From an uncultured Bacteroidota bacterium (lineage in GTDB: Bacteria > Bacteroidota > Bacteroidia > Chitinophagales > Chitinophagaceae), in assembly GCA_903819975.1 (NCBI GenBank), contig CAIJFI010000006.1, positions 156,854 through 220,853 of the forward strand: 64,000 nucleotides of DNA, given 5' to 3'. The position numbers and the translations under genes were made by a program. The notes beneath the pieces are model-generated. The model was given only the letters and a program-made list of their open reading frames with translations. It did not search any database and was not told where the DNA came from. Every line of letters starts with the position of its first letter. The first letter of the stretch is position 1. Positions 50,368 through 60,167 of the stretch are shown here, in pieces.

Positions 50368-52716
50368 TTAATTAGGGTCATAAATTTCAGCTGTTCTTGC
50401 AGAACCTCCAGAATATCCTCCAATTATTATAGTTTTACCATTAGGAAGTAAAGTAGCAGAATGCCACGCTCTTCCAGTGGTCATTGGAGTTACACTGGTA
50501 ATAAATTGATTTGTTGAAGGATCAAACAACATTGCTGTTTGTATTTCAACACCCCCATATGAAGCCTGACCACCTGTAATTAACACTAACCCATCTTGTT
50601 GTAAAGTTGCAGTATGATAATACATCCAACTAGGCAAATTTGGCAAGGATGAAAATGTTTTTGTTATTGGGTCATAAAGTTCTGCAGTATATGTTGGCTG
50701 TAAATAACCTGTTCTTTGATTTGCTCCTCCAACAATTAATACTTTACCATTATTTAATAGAGTAAGTGAAGGATACCCTCTATTATCAGACATATTGTTA
50801 TTTGTAGAAGAATATGTATCTGAAGCAGGATCATAAACATTTGCTGTATTAACATATGCAGTGCTATTATATCCTCCAACTATTAAAATTGTGCCATCAT
50901 TTAATTTAATACTTGAATGAAATGCTCTCGTCGTAGGCATTGATCTTGCATAAGTAAATGTATTTGTAGCAGGATCAAATAATTCTGTAGAATTTAAATA
51001 TGAAGTCCCATTATGACCACCAGTTATAAATACTTTACCATTATTTAATAAAGTAGCTGTATGCGAATGTCTACTAGATTGCATATTTGACACATTGGTG
51101 AATGTACCACTTGTTTCATCATATACTTCAGCAGCAGCACCAGCATAATCACCTCCAGTAAATAATACTTTGTGATTACCCGACAAGGCAACAGCAGCTG
51201 CTTCATATCTATTTCCTGAGTTTAAACTTCCAGTATTACTAAATGTACCAATTGTGTAATCATATAATTCTGCAGTCGCGTTTCCACTCCAACCTGAATT
51301 TGCAACTAAAACTTTACCATTACTCAATAAAAAACTGAAATTGAAAGGCCTTTCTACACTTGGAGACCCCGTAGATGTAAATAAACCTTTGGTTATAATA
51401 ATATTTGTATAGGTACTTGCAACCGTACCTGCTAAATTTGTAACAGTTAATGTGTATCTAGTATTTACTGTTGGACTAATTGTAAATGAATTTCCGCTTG
51501 TAACAACAATATTACCTGGCGTAATTATTCCATTACCATTTGTAAAAACAGGAGTTAAAGTTGTAGAACCACCTAATCCAACCCCGTAACTTGCTGGTGT
51601 TAAAGAAGTGATACTTGGAGATGGAACTACAAAAACTGTGGCAGAAGTTGATGTTGCTACACCAACAGTACCGCTTAAATTACTTGTAATTTTAATATAG
51701 TAAGTACCTGCGATTCCAGTAGTATAAGTTGAATTTGTTTCACCGGCAATTGGCGCACCTAATGAATTATACCACTGAAAAGTTAATGAAGCACCTCCTA
51801 AATAACTGTACGTCGGGGTTAAAGTTGTGGTATATCCTGAGGTTGCATAAGAATCCTGAGGTCCTGAAGTAATTCTTACTTTATTTTCTGTAACATATAT
51901 GCCATTTGATCTAATGGTATTTGAAACACCATTTAATGTACTTGTAACTTCCACATAATATGCATCTTCAACTGTTGCAGAATATGTATTTGAAGTTGCA
52001 TTTAAGATAGCATTACTACCTTTATACCATTGATATGATAAAACACCTGAGCCCGATCCAGTAACACTAATTTGAAAAGTGCCATCTGTACCAAACATGC
52101 CATTATTAGGCTGGGTACTAATTGTCACATCATTATGGGTAACTGTTACTGTATTAGAAGTAACAGTTGTTGTTGTTCCATTTAAAGTACTTGTAGCAAT
52201 AACATAGAAAGAACCAGCAAGATTACTCTTAAAAGTATTACCAATTATATCAGTTAATATACCATTCACATCGTACCATTGATAAGTTATGATACCAGAA
52301 CCAATGGCAATTGCTGTCAATGTATTGAAATCATGTGTATTAACAGTAGCCCCAATAGGTTGAGTACTAATTGAAATTGAATTAACATATATTGTTAGTG
52401 TTTGACTAACAGATTTACCTTCATTATTAGTAACTGTTAGAGTATATGTAGTAGTAACTGTAGGTGAAATTGTGTATGACAATGTTGAATTAACAACGCC
52501 TATCCCATTATCAATGGTTGCAGTACCTTGAGCAAATACTGGAGTAATAGTTGTAGTTGACCCTAAAACTATTGTTGAGTTATCAGAAGTAAAAGTCGAA
52601 ATAATTGGATTAGGAGTAATATTAATAATATATGGTGTTCCAGCAACTTGTCCAACCGATAATATACAAATCGAATTCAAAAAAATAAAAAATAATATGT
52701 AACTAAATAATTTCAT
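50368..52716 (-). CDS. Secreted Ig-like / Kelch-repeat surface protein
   Basis: 782 residues with a signal peptide (FSYILFFIFLNSICILSVG). Residues ~25-440 hold five or so Ig-like repeats with paired patterns such as ITYQWYDVNG, LSYQWYKGSN, LTFQWYNSLG and TLTVTN endings. Residues ~450-782 hold about six Kelch-type repeats (AELYDPITKTFSSL, HTATLQQDGLVLITGGQ), a probable beta-propeller. There is no T9SS C-terminal domain. It is the last gene of the surface-protein operon, 10 bp after the 936-residue protein. It probably binds polysaccharide or protein outside the cell. Confidence 0.8.
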   Translation of the reverse strand: MKLFSYILFFIFLNSICILSVGQVAGTPYIINITPNPIISTFTSDNSTIVLGSTTTITPVFAQGTATIDNGIGVVNSTLSYTISPTVTTTYTLTVTNNEGKSVSQTLTIYVNSISISTQPIGATVNTHDFNTLTAIAIGSGIITYQWYDVNGILTDIIGNTFKSNLAGSFYVIATSTLNGTTTTVTSNTVTVTHNDVTISTQPNNGMFGTDGTFQISVTGSGSGVLSYQWYKGSNAILNATSNTYSATVEDAYYVEVTSTLNGVSNTIRSNGIYVTENKVRITSGPQDSYATSGYTTTLTPTYSYLGGASLTFQWYNSLGAPIAGETNSTYTTGIAGTYYIKITSNLSGTVGVATSTSATVFVVPSPSITSLTPASYGVGLGGSTTLTPVFTNGNGIITPGNIVVTSGNSFTISPTVNTRYTLTVTNLAGTVASTYTNIIITKGLFTSTGSPSVERPFNFSFLLSNGKVLVANSGWSGNATAELYDYTIGTFSNTGSLNSGNRYEAAAVALSGNHKVLFTGGDYAGAAAEVYDETSGTFTNVSNMQSSRHSHTATLLNNGKVFITGGHNGTSYLNSTELFDPATNTFTYARSMPTTRAFHSSIKLNDGTILIVGGYNSTAYVNTANVYDPASDTYSSTNNNMSDNRGYPSLTLLNNGKVLIVGGANQRTGYLQPTYTAELYDPITKTFSSLPNLPSWMYYHTATLQQDGLVLITGGQASYGGVEIQTAMLFDPSTNQFITSVTPMTTGRAWHSATLLPNGKTIIIGGYSGGSARTAEIYDPN

Positions 52717-52726
52717 TAAAATAGTA

Positions 52727-55537
52727 TTAAAAACCTGTTGTCATAAAATAATAAACCTTAGAACCCATAACTATAAAAGTATAAAGTGTTTGTTTATTAT
52801 GTGTAGTTGTACCATTGTTTGTAGAATAAAATGTAAATCCAGTACTTGCAAATGTGGAAGTACCACTAGCAGTTCCCTGTATAGCTAATGTATAAGTTCC
52901 TCCATCCTTAATATTATTTAGCGTAAAAGATCCTGCTGATGCAGTAGTATAAGCGAGATTACTCAAAGAAAAATCTATTGTTGTTCCTGCAACAGCATTA
53001 TAAGCTGTCGTATTTGTTGCTGAACCATTTACTTCAAATTTAGAAACAGGAGTACTTGTCCCTACTCCTATTTTATGATTCAACCCATCAATATAAATTG
53101 TATTTGCGTCTACTGTGAAACTTGGTCCATTAAGCGACACTGTACCCGAATAACTTGAAGTAAGCACATTACTCGAAATGCTAAAAGTAGATCCTGACAA
53201 AACTAACCCAGAACCGGAGGTATAGTTAATAACGTCAGTCGCTGAAGCAATCCCCAAACTTGTTATATCAGATTTTACAATATTCAACTTACTAAAAGGT
53301 ATAGCAGCCGTATTACTAATATCGGAAGCAACAACAGATCCAGTTAAATTTAATTTTGAATAATCAATAGCTGCAGCAGCATTTACTTGTGCATTTTTAA
53401 TAGAGCCATCAATAATCTTCGCACTACTAATACTATTATCAGCAATTTTTACAGTTGTAACATTAGCATCAATTATTTTTGAAGTTGAAATAGACGCGTC
53501 TGATATTTTGGCTGCTGTTACTGCACCATCTGCAATTGTTGTATTGGTAATTGCCCCTGCACCGATACTAAAAGTTGTTCCGGTTAATGTTAGGCCATTA
53601 CCTGCCGCATAAGTTGTATTCTGATCTGACCCAGGTATTCCCAAATTTGTGATGTCAGATTTTACAATACTTAATTTACTAAAAGGAATAGCAGCCGTAT
53701 TACTAATATCGGAAGCAACAACAGATCCAGTTAAATTTAATTTTGAATAATCTATAGCTGCAGCAGCATTTACTTGTAAATTGTTAATAGAGCCATCGAT
53801 AATCTTCGCACTACTAATACTATTATTAGCAATTTTTGCAGTTGTAACATTAGCATCAATTATTTTTGAAGTTGAAATAGAAGCGTCTGATATTTTGGCT
53901 GTTGTTACTGAACCATCTGCAATTGTTGTATTGGTAATTGCCCCTGCACCAATACTAAATGTGGTTCCAGTTAATGTCAAACCATTACCCGCAGTATACG
54001 TTGTATTTTGATCAGAACCAGGTATTCCCAAATTTGTGATGTCAGATTTTACAATACTTAATTTACTAAATGGTATGGCAGCCGTATTACTAATATCGGA
54101 TGCAACAACAGATCCAGTTAAATTTAATTTTGAATAATCTATAGCTGCAGCAGCATTTAAATGAGCATTACTAATAGATCCATTTACAATTTTTGCGCTA
54201 GTTATACTGTTGTCTGCTAGTTTTATTGTATTAACAGCATTATTTGCGATTTTAATATTTGTAATGCCATAATCTGCAACACCACCTGCACTTATTTGAT
54301 TATCAACATATGTTTTGACTGCATTTTGAGTTGGATAATACGTATCACTTGACCCCAAAGTTATAGATGTTGATTTATTAGAAAGGTTTTCCTTGTTAGT
54401 TAAATCTGATGAATTAGCTTTCAATCCTAATGCAGTATTCACATCAATAGTATTTGCTTTTAATTCCAAAACCGAGTTAACATCAGCACTATTTGCCTTT
54501 AACCCAAGGGCAGTATTTGTTGCATAAGCACTTAAATCCTGATCACCAGTGTTTGTACCAGTAATTGCAGCAAGCTTTGTTTTTTCTGCCGAAGTAAAAT
54601 CATTACTTGAAAGATCTTTACCAGTCACTTTATCTACTTTTAATGCTAGGCTATTTGTAACATCAGCACTATTTGCTTTTAATACTAAGGCAGTGTTTGT
54701 TGCAGCTGTTGTTGCGTATGTACTTAAATCCTGATCTCCAGTATTAGAACCAGTAATTGCAGCTAATTTTGCTTTTTCAATAGAAGTAAAATCGTTACTT
54801 GAAAGATCTTTACCAGTTACTTTATCTACTTTTAATGCTAGGCTATTTGTAACATCAGCTGTGTTTACTTTCAATCCTAATCCAGCTGTCAAGTCACTAC
54901 TATTTGCTTTACTTGTTAATGCAGCATTTACATCATTAATATTAGCTTTTAGATCTAAAGCTTTCTGAGTTAATGAGCTAATTGGCTTATTTGCATCTGT
55001 AGTATTATTAACTAAATCTAACCCTAAGTTTGATTTTAAAGAAGACAAACTATTTGTTCCAGTACCACCCGAAGTCAAAGGTAAAATTCCATCTATATTT
55101 GAAGCATTAACCCCATTTGCATAATAAGCATAAGGAACTTTTTGTAATTGAGTAGTTCCCATATTTATAAATGATGTGCCAGCATTAGGATCCATTTCAA
55201 CTTTTAAAAATTTAGGATATTGTTTCCAATTTACATTTGCAAAATTTCCAATTGAACTAATAGCTCCAGTATCTCCGATAATAATTGAGAAAATACCTTG
55301 TGCATTTGTATTTACATTTCTTGACTCTGAATACTCAACAGCACCTGACTCAGTTAAATTAATAATTGAAAACTTTAATGCAATTTTTTGACTAGCCAAA
55401 ATAATACCATTAGCATTCCTAGCTACACCTTGAAAATTAATCCCTGTATTTTGCCCATATGTATGCGTAAAAAATACAAATGTCATTAGCGTAAGGTAAA
55501 TTTTAAATCTCAATGATAAGTGATTTGATATTTTCAT
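52727..55537 (-). CDS. Long repetitive surface/fibre-type protein
   Basis: 936 residues with a signal peptide (FKIYLTLMTFVFFTHTYG, cut before QNTG). The N-terminal ~130 residues (GINFQGVARNANGIILASQK, KVPYAYYANG) are the head module of Bacteroidota trimeric-looking fibre proteins. Next are 64-residue repeats (KVTGKDLSSNDFTS...LAAITGTNTGDQDLSAYAT) and three 129-residue near-identical repeats. The C-terminal ~110 residues form a beta-rich head (FTLNNIKDGGTYTLAIQG). The coiled, Ala/Ser/Asn/Thr-rich repeats suggest a homotrimeric extended stalk. It is co-transcribed with the sorted protein upstream. No canonical T9SS C-terminal domain is seen. Confidence 0.78.
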   Translation of the reverse strand: MKISNHLSLRFKIYLTLMTFVFFTHTYGQNTGINFQGVARNANGIILASQKIALKFSIINLTESGAVEYSESRNVNTNAQGIFSIIIGDTGAISSIGNFANVNWKQYPKFLKVEMDPNAGTSFINMGTTQLQKVPYAYYANGVNASNIDGILPLTSGGTGTNSLSSLKSNLGLDLVNNTTDANKPISSLTQKALDLKANINDVNAALTSKANSSDLTAGLGLKVNTADVTNSLALKVDKVTGKDLSSNDFTSIEKAKLAAITGSNTGDQDLSTYATTAATNTALVLKANSADVTNSLALKVDKVTGKDLSSNDFTSAEKTKLAAITGTNTGDQDLSAYATNTALGLKANSADVNSVLELKANTIDVNTALGLKANSSDLTNKENLSNKSTSITLGSSDTYYPTQNAVKTYVDNQISAGGVADYGITNIKIANNAVNTIKLADNSITSAKIVNGSISNAHLNAAAAIDYSKLNLTGSVVASDISNTAAIPFSKLSIVKSDITNLGIPGSDQNTTYTAGNGLTLTGTTFSIGAGAITNTTIADGSVTTAKISDASISTSKIIDANVTTAKIANNSISSAKIIDGSINNLQVNAAAAIDYSKLNLTGSVVASDISNTAAIPFSKLSIVKSDITNLGIPGSDQNTTYAAGNGLTLTGTTFSIGAGAITNTTIADGAVTAAKISDASISTSKIIDANVTTVKIADNSISSAKIIDGSIKNAQVNAAAAIDYSKLNLTGSVVASDISNTAAIPFSKLNIVKSDITSLGIASATDVINYTSGSGLVLSGSTFSISSNVLTSSYSGTVSLNGPSFTVDANTIYIDGLNHKIGVGTSTPVSKFEVNGSATNTTAYNAVAGTTIDFSLSNLAYTTASAGSFTLNNIKDGGTYTLAIQGTASGTSTFASTGFTFYSTNNGTTTHNKQTLYTFIVMGSKVYYFMTTGF
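53270..54160 (-). repeat. Tandem 387-bp coding repeats
   Basis: The same blocks recur at exactly 387-bp steps: the word gcagccg of a longer shared block lies at 53304, 53691 and 54078, each followed by atcgga-gcaacaacagatcc and by Leu-Asn-Leu-Thr-Gly codons. The unit is 129 residues (YSKLNLTGSVVASDISNTAA ... ISDASISTSKI). Near-identity at DNA level shows recent duplication. A second family of 192 bp (64 residues) lies at about 54611 and 54803. Confidence 0.85.
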
Positions 55538-55549
55538 TAATTACAGATA

Positions 55550-56131
55550 TTAAAGTTTGACGAATTTGTAAATTCCATATTCAGCTTTGCCATTATTTGG
55601 CTTGAACAATAACCTAACATAATAAACTCCAGAGACGTAGTTTATTATGTTTAAATTGATATTTATGTAATCATTTACAGAATAGGAAACTGTTTGATAT
55701 TTTAAATTTGAAGATGCGTCAACTATATTAAATTCAAATTGACCAGATTTTAAAAAATTTGCTTTTAAGTGTAATACATCTAAAACTGGATTAGGAGCAA
55801 TCATTATTATTCCAGGCTTAATTAAAACAAGTTCAGTTAACCCAGTTACTAATGGAGTAAATGATTGCAAAAATCCAGCATTTAAAGAGGATTTATCCTG
55901 TCCCACATAATTTACAATTGAAACCATTTCACCTACACTATACGTGATTGAATAGTTAGAAGTACTAGCGCCAATTGCACCCGCAATGTTTTGAGTAACA
56001 GGGGTTATATTTTGAGCATAAGAAAAATTACAGAATAATAAAAAAGCAGTAGTTATAAATATTTTATATATGAAATATTTATTGAATATATTAAGACTCA
56101 AAAACTTCATTTCTAGCTTTTTAGTTATCAT
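55550..56131 (-). CDS. T9SS-sorted small surface protein
   Basis: 193 residues; a later ATG at 56110 (MKFLSLNIFNKYF) is equally possible. The signal region ends FLLFCNFSYA before QNITP. The C-terminal ~85 residues are the type A T9SS sorting domain: IMIAPNPVLDVLHLKANFLK, FEFNIVDASSNLKYQ, SGVYYVRLLF and IYKFVKL. It is exported through the outer membrane by type IX secretion. It is first gene of the unit with the 936-residue fibre protein (12 bp gap) and probably the Ig-Kelch protein. Confidence 0.8.
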   Translation of the reverse strand: MITKKLEMKFLSLNIFNKYFIYKIFITTAFLLFCNFSYAQNITPVTQNIAGAIGASTSNYSITYSVGEMVSIVNYVGQDKSSLNAGFLQSFTPLVTGLTELVLIKPGIIMIAPNPVLDVLHLKANFLKSGQFEFNIVDASSNLKYQTVSYSVNDYININLNIINYVSGVYYVRLLFKPNNGKAEYGIYKFVKL

Positions 56132-56223
56132 GTGAATTTATCGTAAACAATTAACTAAGCCTCTAGAAAGTATATAAAGTATGTATCAACTTCACCCAAT
56201 GATACTAATACATAGGTTATTTC

Positions 56224-57414
56224 CTATTTTAAATTGAATTTTGCGAAGTCGTCTATATACTCAAGGGGAGTACAATTGTGCATTTTATGAAATGCTCTAT
56301 AAAATGAACTCTTAGAGCTAAAGCCTGATTGTTTAGCAATAGACTCTAGTGTAAAAGTATCATGTGCATTCGCATTAATAAAACTAATAATATGTTTTAT
56401 GCGATAAGAGTTTAAATAATCAGTAAACCGCATAGAATAATGATTATTAATTATATAAGATAAATCTCTAACTGGAATATTTAAAATTACAGCAACCTGA
56501 CTTATAGTTAAGTTATTAATTAAATAAGGCTGTTTATTGGAAAAATATTCATTAAGTGCATTAATCTCTTTGGTATAATCTTCCACAATGAAAGGTATTT
56601 TACTAGAATAATTTTCTATCAAAACTGAATTCAAAATTTTATACTTAATAAACGGCAATCCAGTTAAAACTTCGGGATGAATTAACAAATAGATACTCAT
56701 CACAAAGAAACTTAAAGAAATTAGTAAGCCTGGCAATAAATTGAAAAAACTTGTTGTAAAGAAATTAACAGAAGTAATAGTAAAGATTATTAAAATCACA
56801 AAGCCAATTAAGGATAATGTTGTTGCCCAGGTATATATCTTAAGCCACTTTAATACGTCCAAAATTTGTTTCTGTATTAATTCCGATTCATTTGATTTTT
56901 TGAATTTTATAATTAGAGACCATTGTAAAATTAAATAAATAAATACCTGTACTGGCCTTAATATATAACTAATAAATTCCGGTATAATACCAGCTTTATA
57001 TTGATATGTTAGACTAAAATTATTAATTGTTGATTCTACAATATGTTGTTTTTCAATTGTTGGAATTAAATAAAACGGTATGTAATTAATTATAAATAAT
57101 AAGAATGGGATAAAGTGAAAAAAATCATTTTTTGTCAATTTTTTTTCATTAAACAGCACAACCCTTACATAGATAAAACTTAATGGAGGTAGTAAAAAAT
57201 TAATTGGTGCTGCAGATTTATATAAATGAGGCGCATAGATGATCCATCCAGTGAATATTAGCAAATAAACTGCAACACACCATATTTGAAAAAAGAAATA
57301 AGCAGATAACAGATAATCGGCATAAGACTTCAATGCATTTTCCTTAAAAAGTAAAATGTAAATAGACAAAAACGCACAAAAAATGCTACCCAAATAGAAT
57401 ATTTCTCCCAGCAT
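56224..57414 (-). CDS. 7TM-type membrane AraC-family regulator
   Basis: 396 residues. Seven or so hydrophobic segments fill the first ~245 residues (IFYLGSIFCAFLSIYILLF, YLLSAYFFFQIWCVAVYLLIFTG, PINFLLPPLSFIYVRVVL, FIPFLLFIINYIPFYL, and others). The last ~110 residues are an AraC DNA-binding domain with two HTHs (LTISQVAVILNIPVRDLSYIIN, TLESIAKQSGFSSKSSFYRAF) and the TPLEYI ending. It could sense an envelope or small-molecule signal and control the adjacent surface operon, which starts 92 bp downstream. That regulation is inference. Confidence 0.82.
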   Translation of the reverse strand: MLGEIFYLGSIFCAFLSIYILLFKENALKSYADYLLSAYFFFQIWCVAVYLLIFTGWIIYAPHLYKSAAPINFLLPPLSFIYVRVVLFNEKKLTKNDFFHFIPFLLFIINYIPFYLIPTIEKQHIVESTINNFSLTYQYKAGIIPEFISYILRPVQVFIYLILQWSLIIKFKKSNESELIQKQILDVLKWLKIYTWATTLSLIGFVILIIFTITSVNFFTTSFFNLLPGLLISLSFFVMSIYLLIHPEVLTGLPFIKYKILNSVLIENYSSKIPFIVEDYTKEINALNEYFSNKQPYLINNLTISQVAVILNIPVRDLSYIINNHYSMRFTDYLNSYRIKHIISFINANAHDTFTLESIAKQSGFSSKSSFYRAFHKMHNCTPLEYIDDFAKFNLK

Positions 57415-57489
57415 ATAATTTAATTACTCTAAAAGTAAAGTAAAATATATGAATCCGGCTAAACCTTATGAAAAAAGCTTAGTAATTAA

Positions 57490-57828
57490 CTATTCCGTCT
57501 TCCCTATCCTAATAAAGTAAACTACCCCATTATGTGTCATATCAGTATTCAATACCACTTGTTGACGGCGTCCAGACTTCTCTGTAATAAACATTACGGC
57601 TGTATTTGGTGGCTCAGTACCAAGGTTCTCAGCTACCATAATTAACTCGTTGTTCTTTTTATTCTTATCTACTTTAAGTTTAAACTTAATAGGATTATTA
57701 ACTTTTAATTCTTGCTTATCTACCACTATTCTATTATTGTAGATGACTGATACAGAGTCCTTGTCATGGATACCATTATCAAAAATTTCCACAGTTACAG
57801 AATCCGAAGAAACATAAATATCTATTGT
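57490..57828 (-). pseudogene. Remnant of a secreted protein's C-terminal domain
   Basis: The open frame has no ATG; a GTG at 57792 would give 100 residues. The sequence IDIYVSSDSVTVEIFDNG then IHDKDSVSVIYNNRIVV and LIMVAENLGTEPPNTAVMFI closely follows a C-terminal domain widespread in Bacteroidota secreted proteins. It begins mid-domain without a signal peptide, and a stop precedes it at 57831. It looks like the tail of a longer gene whose 5' part was lost. A functional small cytoplasmic protein is less likely. Confidence 0.55.
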
Positions 57829-58032
57829 TTATTATTGACTTAGAAATAGTTCTAGCCTACGCGCAATAATAACTGAATTTATTCTAAGAACATAATCTAC
57901 TGACATGACATTCATTAGCAATATGCATCACATTACTAAAATTTTATATGTTACATGAATTTTATAACTAACTATTTGATTATCAATAAATAGTTTATCA
58001 AAATCTTCGATATTTGTGGATAAATTTTAAAC
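57829..58032. other. Intergenic gap
   Basis: AT-rich, no gene. It holds an 8-bp inverted pair AACTATTT/AAATAGTT (57970-57995) of unclear role. Any 5' remains of the truncated gene are not recognisable here. Confidence 0.45.
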
Positions 58033-58062
58033 AAAAAAGCCCCCCATTTCTGGAGGGCTTTC
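58033..58062 (-). terminator. Terminator of dnaK
   Basis: On the minus strand AAAGCCC/GGGGCTTTTTT around CAGAAATG forms a stem followed by six T, about 43 bp after the dnaK stop. Confidence 0.82.
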
Positions 58063-58104
58063 TCAATTATAACCTTTAAATGAACCGGTACTAGACCAAT
58101 TCGC

Positions 58105-60006
58105 TTATTTTACTTCTTCAAATTGTGCGTCTTCAACCGTGTCATTGCTCGCACCACCATTTGCTTGTCCAGCGTCAGCGCCAGGAGCAGCACCTGCACC
58201 CTCTGCTTGTGCTTTGTAAATTTCTTCACTTGCAGCAGTCCAAGCAGCGTTCATTGCTTCTAAAGCTGTGTTCACTTGAACAACGTCTTGTGCTTGGTGA
58301 GCAACCTTTAATGAAGCCAAAGCAGTTTCGATTGGCGCTTTTTTATCAGCAGAAATTTTATCACCAAACTCTTTCAATTGCTTTTCTGTTTGGAAAATTA
58401 AGCTATCTGCTTCATTTAATTTCTCTACTCTTTCTTTTTCAATTTTATCAGATGCTTCGTTTGCTTTTGCTTCGGCTTTCATTTTTTCAATTTCTTCCTT
58501 AGTCAAACCACTACCCGCTTCAATTCTGATTTTTTGTTCTTTACCTGTCCCTTTATCTTTTGCACTTACGTTTAAAATACCGTTAGCATCAATATCAAAA
58601 GTAACTTCAATTTGAGGAACGCCTCTTGGTGCTGGTGGAATACCATCCAAGTTAAACATACCTAAACTTTTATTTTGTGCAGCCATTGGACGCTCACCTT
58701 GTATTACATGAATTTGTACACCTGGTTGATTATCGCTAGCTGTTGAATATACTTCTGTTTTCTTAGTAGGAATAGTTGTGTTAGATGCAATCATTGTTGT
58801 CATCACACCACCCATTGTTTCAATACCTAAATTTAAAGGAGTAACGTCTAATAACAATACATCTTTAACATCACCTGTTAATACCGCACCTTGGATACCT
58901 GCACCAATTGCAACAACCTCATCTGGGTTAACTGAACGGTTAGGTTTTTTACCAAAGAACTTCTCAACTAATTCTTGCACTTTAGGAATTCTTGAAGAAC
59001 CTCCTACTAAAATTACTTCGTCAATTTGACTAATAGAATAACCAGCATCTTTTAATGCAATCTCACATGGTTTAATACAACGTGAAAATAAATTATCTGC
59101 TAATGATTCAAATTTAGCTCTTGTTAATTTTAATACTAAGTGCTTAGGAACTCCATCAACTGCAGTGATGTATGGTAAGTTAATTTCAGTTTCTGTAGAA
59201 GAACTTAATTCAACTTTCGCTTTTTCAGCAGCTTCCTTTAAACGTTGTAAAGCCATTGGATCTTTTCTTAAATCAATTGCTTCTTGATTTTTAAATTCAT
59301 CCGCTAAAAAGTCCATGATTACTTTATCAAAGTCATCACCACCTAAGTGTGTATCTCCATTTGTAGATTTTACTTCAAATACACCATCTCCTAAATCCAA
59401 GATAGATACGTCAAAAGTTCCACCACCTAAATCGAACACAGCAATTTTTTGCTCTACATTCTTTTTATCTAAACCATATGCTAAAGCTGCAGCTGTTGGT
59501 TCGTTTACAATTCTGCGAACTGTTAAACCAGCAATTTCTCCAGCTTCTTTTGTTGCTTGTCTTTGCGCATCGTTAAAATATGCAGGAACAGTAATAACTG
59601 CTTCTGTAACTTCTTGACCTAAATAATCTTCTGCAGTTTTTTTCATCTTTTGTAAAACCATTGCAGAAATTTCTTGAGGTGTGTACATACGACCATCAAT
59701 GTCTACACGAACAGTATCGTTTTCACCTTGTACAATTTTGTAACTCCAGTGAGATTTCTCTTCTGTAATTTCATTAAAACGACGACCCATAAAACGCTTC
59801 ACACTAGAGATAGTGTTTTCAGGGTTTGTGATAGCCTGTCTTTTTGCAGGATCACCTACTTTACGCTCGCCATTTTTTAAGAAAGCGACTACCGATGGGG
59901 TGGTTCTTCTACCCTCGTCATTTGCGATAACTACAGGTTCGCCACCTTCCATAACTGATACACAACTGTTTGTGGTACCTAAGTCAATTCCTATTATTTT
60001 TGCCAT
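58105..60006 (-). CDS. dnaK: Molecular chaperone DnaK (Hsp70)
   Basis: 633 residues. ATPase motifs are [14 protein letters not shown] near residue 4, [15 protein letters not shown] near 190, and [14 protein letters not shown] near 337. The linker [15 protein letters not shown] (~385) leads to the beta-sandwich, and the C-terminal lid ends with a Gly/Ala-rich tail and EDAQFEEVK. It folds proteins with DnaJ and GrpE, which are not in this window. It appears to be monocistronic. The upstream region has no CIRCE element but has a sigma-54-like -24/-12 sequence. Confidence 0.97.
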   Translation of the reverse strand: MAKIIGIDLGTTNSCVSVMEGGEPVVIANDEGRRTTPSVVAFLKNGERKVGDPAKRQAITNPENTISSVKRFMGRRFNEITEEKSHWSYKIVQGENDTVRVDIDGRMYTPQEISAMVLQKMKKTAEDYLGQEVTEAVITVPAYFNDAQRQATKEAGEIAGLTVRRIVNEPTAAALAYGLDKKNVEQKIAVFDLGGGTFDVSILDLGDGVFEVKSTNGDTHLGGDDFDKVIMDFLADEFKNQEAIDLRKDPMALQRLKEAAEKAKVELSSSTETEINLPYITAVDGVPKHLVLKLTRAKFESLADNLFSRCIKPCEIALKDAGYSISQIDEVILVGGSSRIPKVQELVEKFFGKKPNRSVNPDEVVAIGAGIQGAVLTGDVKDVLLLDVTPLNLGIETMGGVMTTMIASNTTIPTKKTEVYSTASDNQPGVQIHVIQGERPMAAQNKSLGMFNLDGIPPAPRGVPQIEVTFDIDANGILNVSAKDKGTGKEQKIRIEAGSGLTKEEIEKMKAEAKANEASDKIEKERVEKLNEADSLIFQTEKQLKEFGDKISADKKAPIETALASLKVAHQAQDVVQVNTALEAMNAAWTAASEEIYKAQAEGAGAAPGADAGQANGGASNDTVEDAQFEEVK

Positions 60007-60043
60007 AATGATTGATTTTCAATGATTAATTATTCTTGTATAG

Positions 60044-60058
60044 ACAATCATTATGCCA
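60044..60058 (-). promoter_or_regulatory. Sigma-54-like -24/-12 promoter candidate of dnaK
   Basis: On the minus strand TGGCAtAATGATTGt matches the consensus TGGCAc-N5-TTGc at 8 of 10 conserved positions, with correct spacing between GG and the -12 element. The predicted start near 60032 gives a 26-nt leader. No TAnnTTTG box is present upstream of dnaK, in contrast to other housekeeping genes here. Confidence 0.45.
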
Positions 60059-60167
60059 CAATGACTTAGGCCTAATAATGGTGCAAAAATGTCATAAATG
60101 GCAGAAAATAGCCTTTAATTCAGGCCAAAAATGGCATAGTAAAATGATAAATGAGTAGAAAAGGCAG

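Noticed and set aside
53781..55391. Plus-strand ORFs opposite the fibre-protein gene
   Set aside because: Val/Ala-rich antisense translations of the tandem repeats, with no start context or family signal.
57970..57995. AACTATTT/AAATAGTT inverted repeat as a terminator or operator
   Set aside because: AT-only arms in an AT-rich gap, without a T-tract or adjacent promoter; likely chance.
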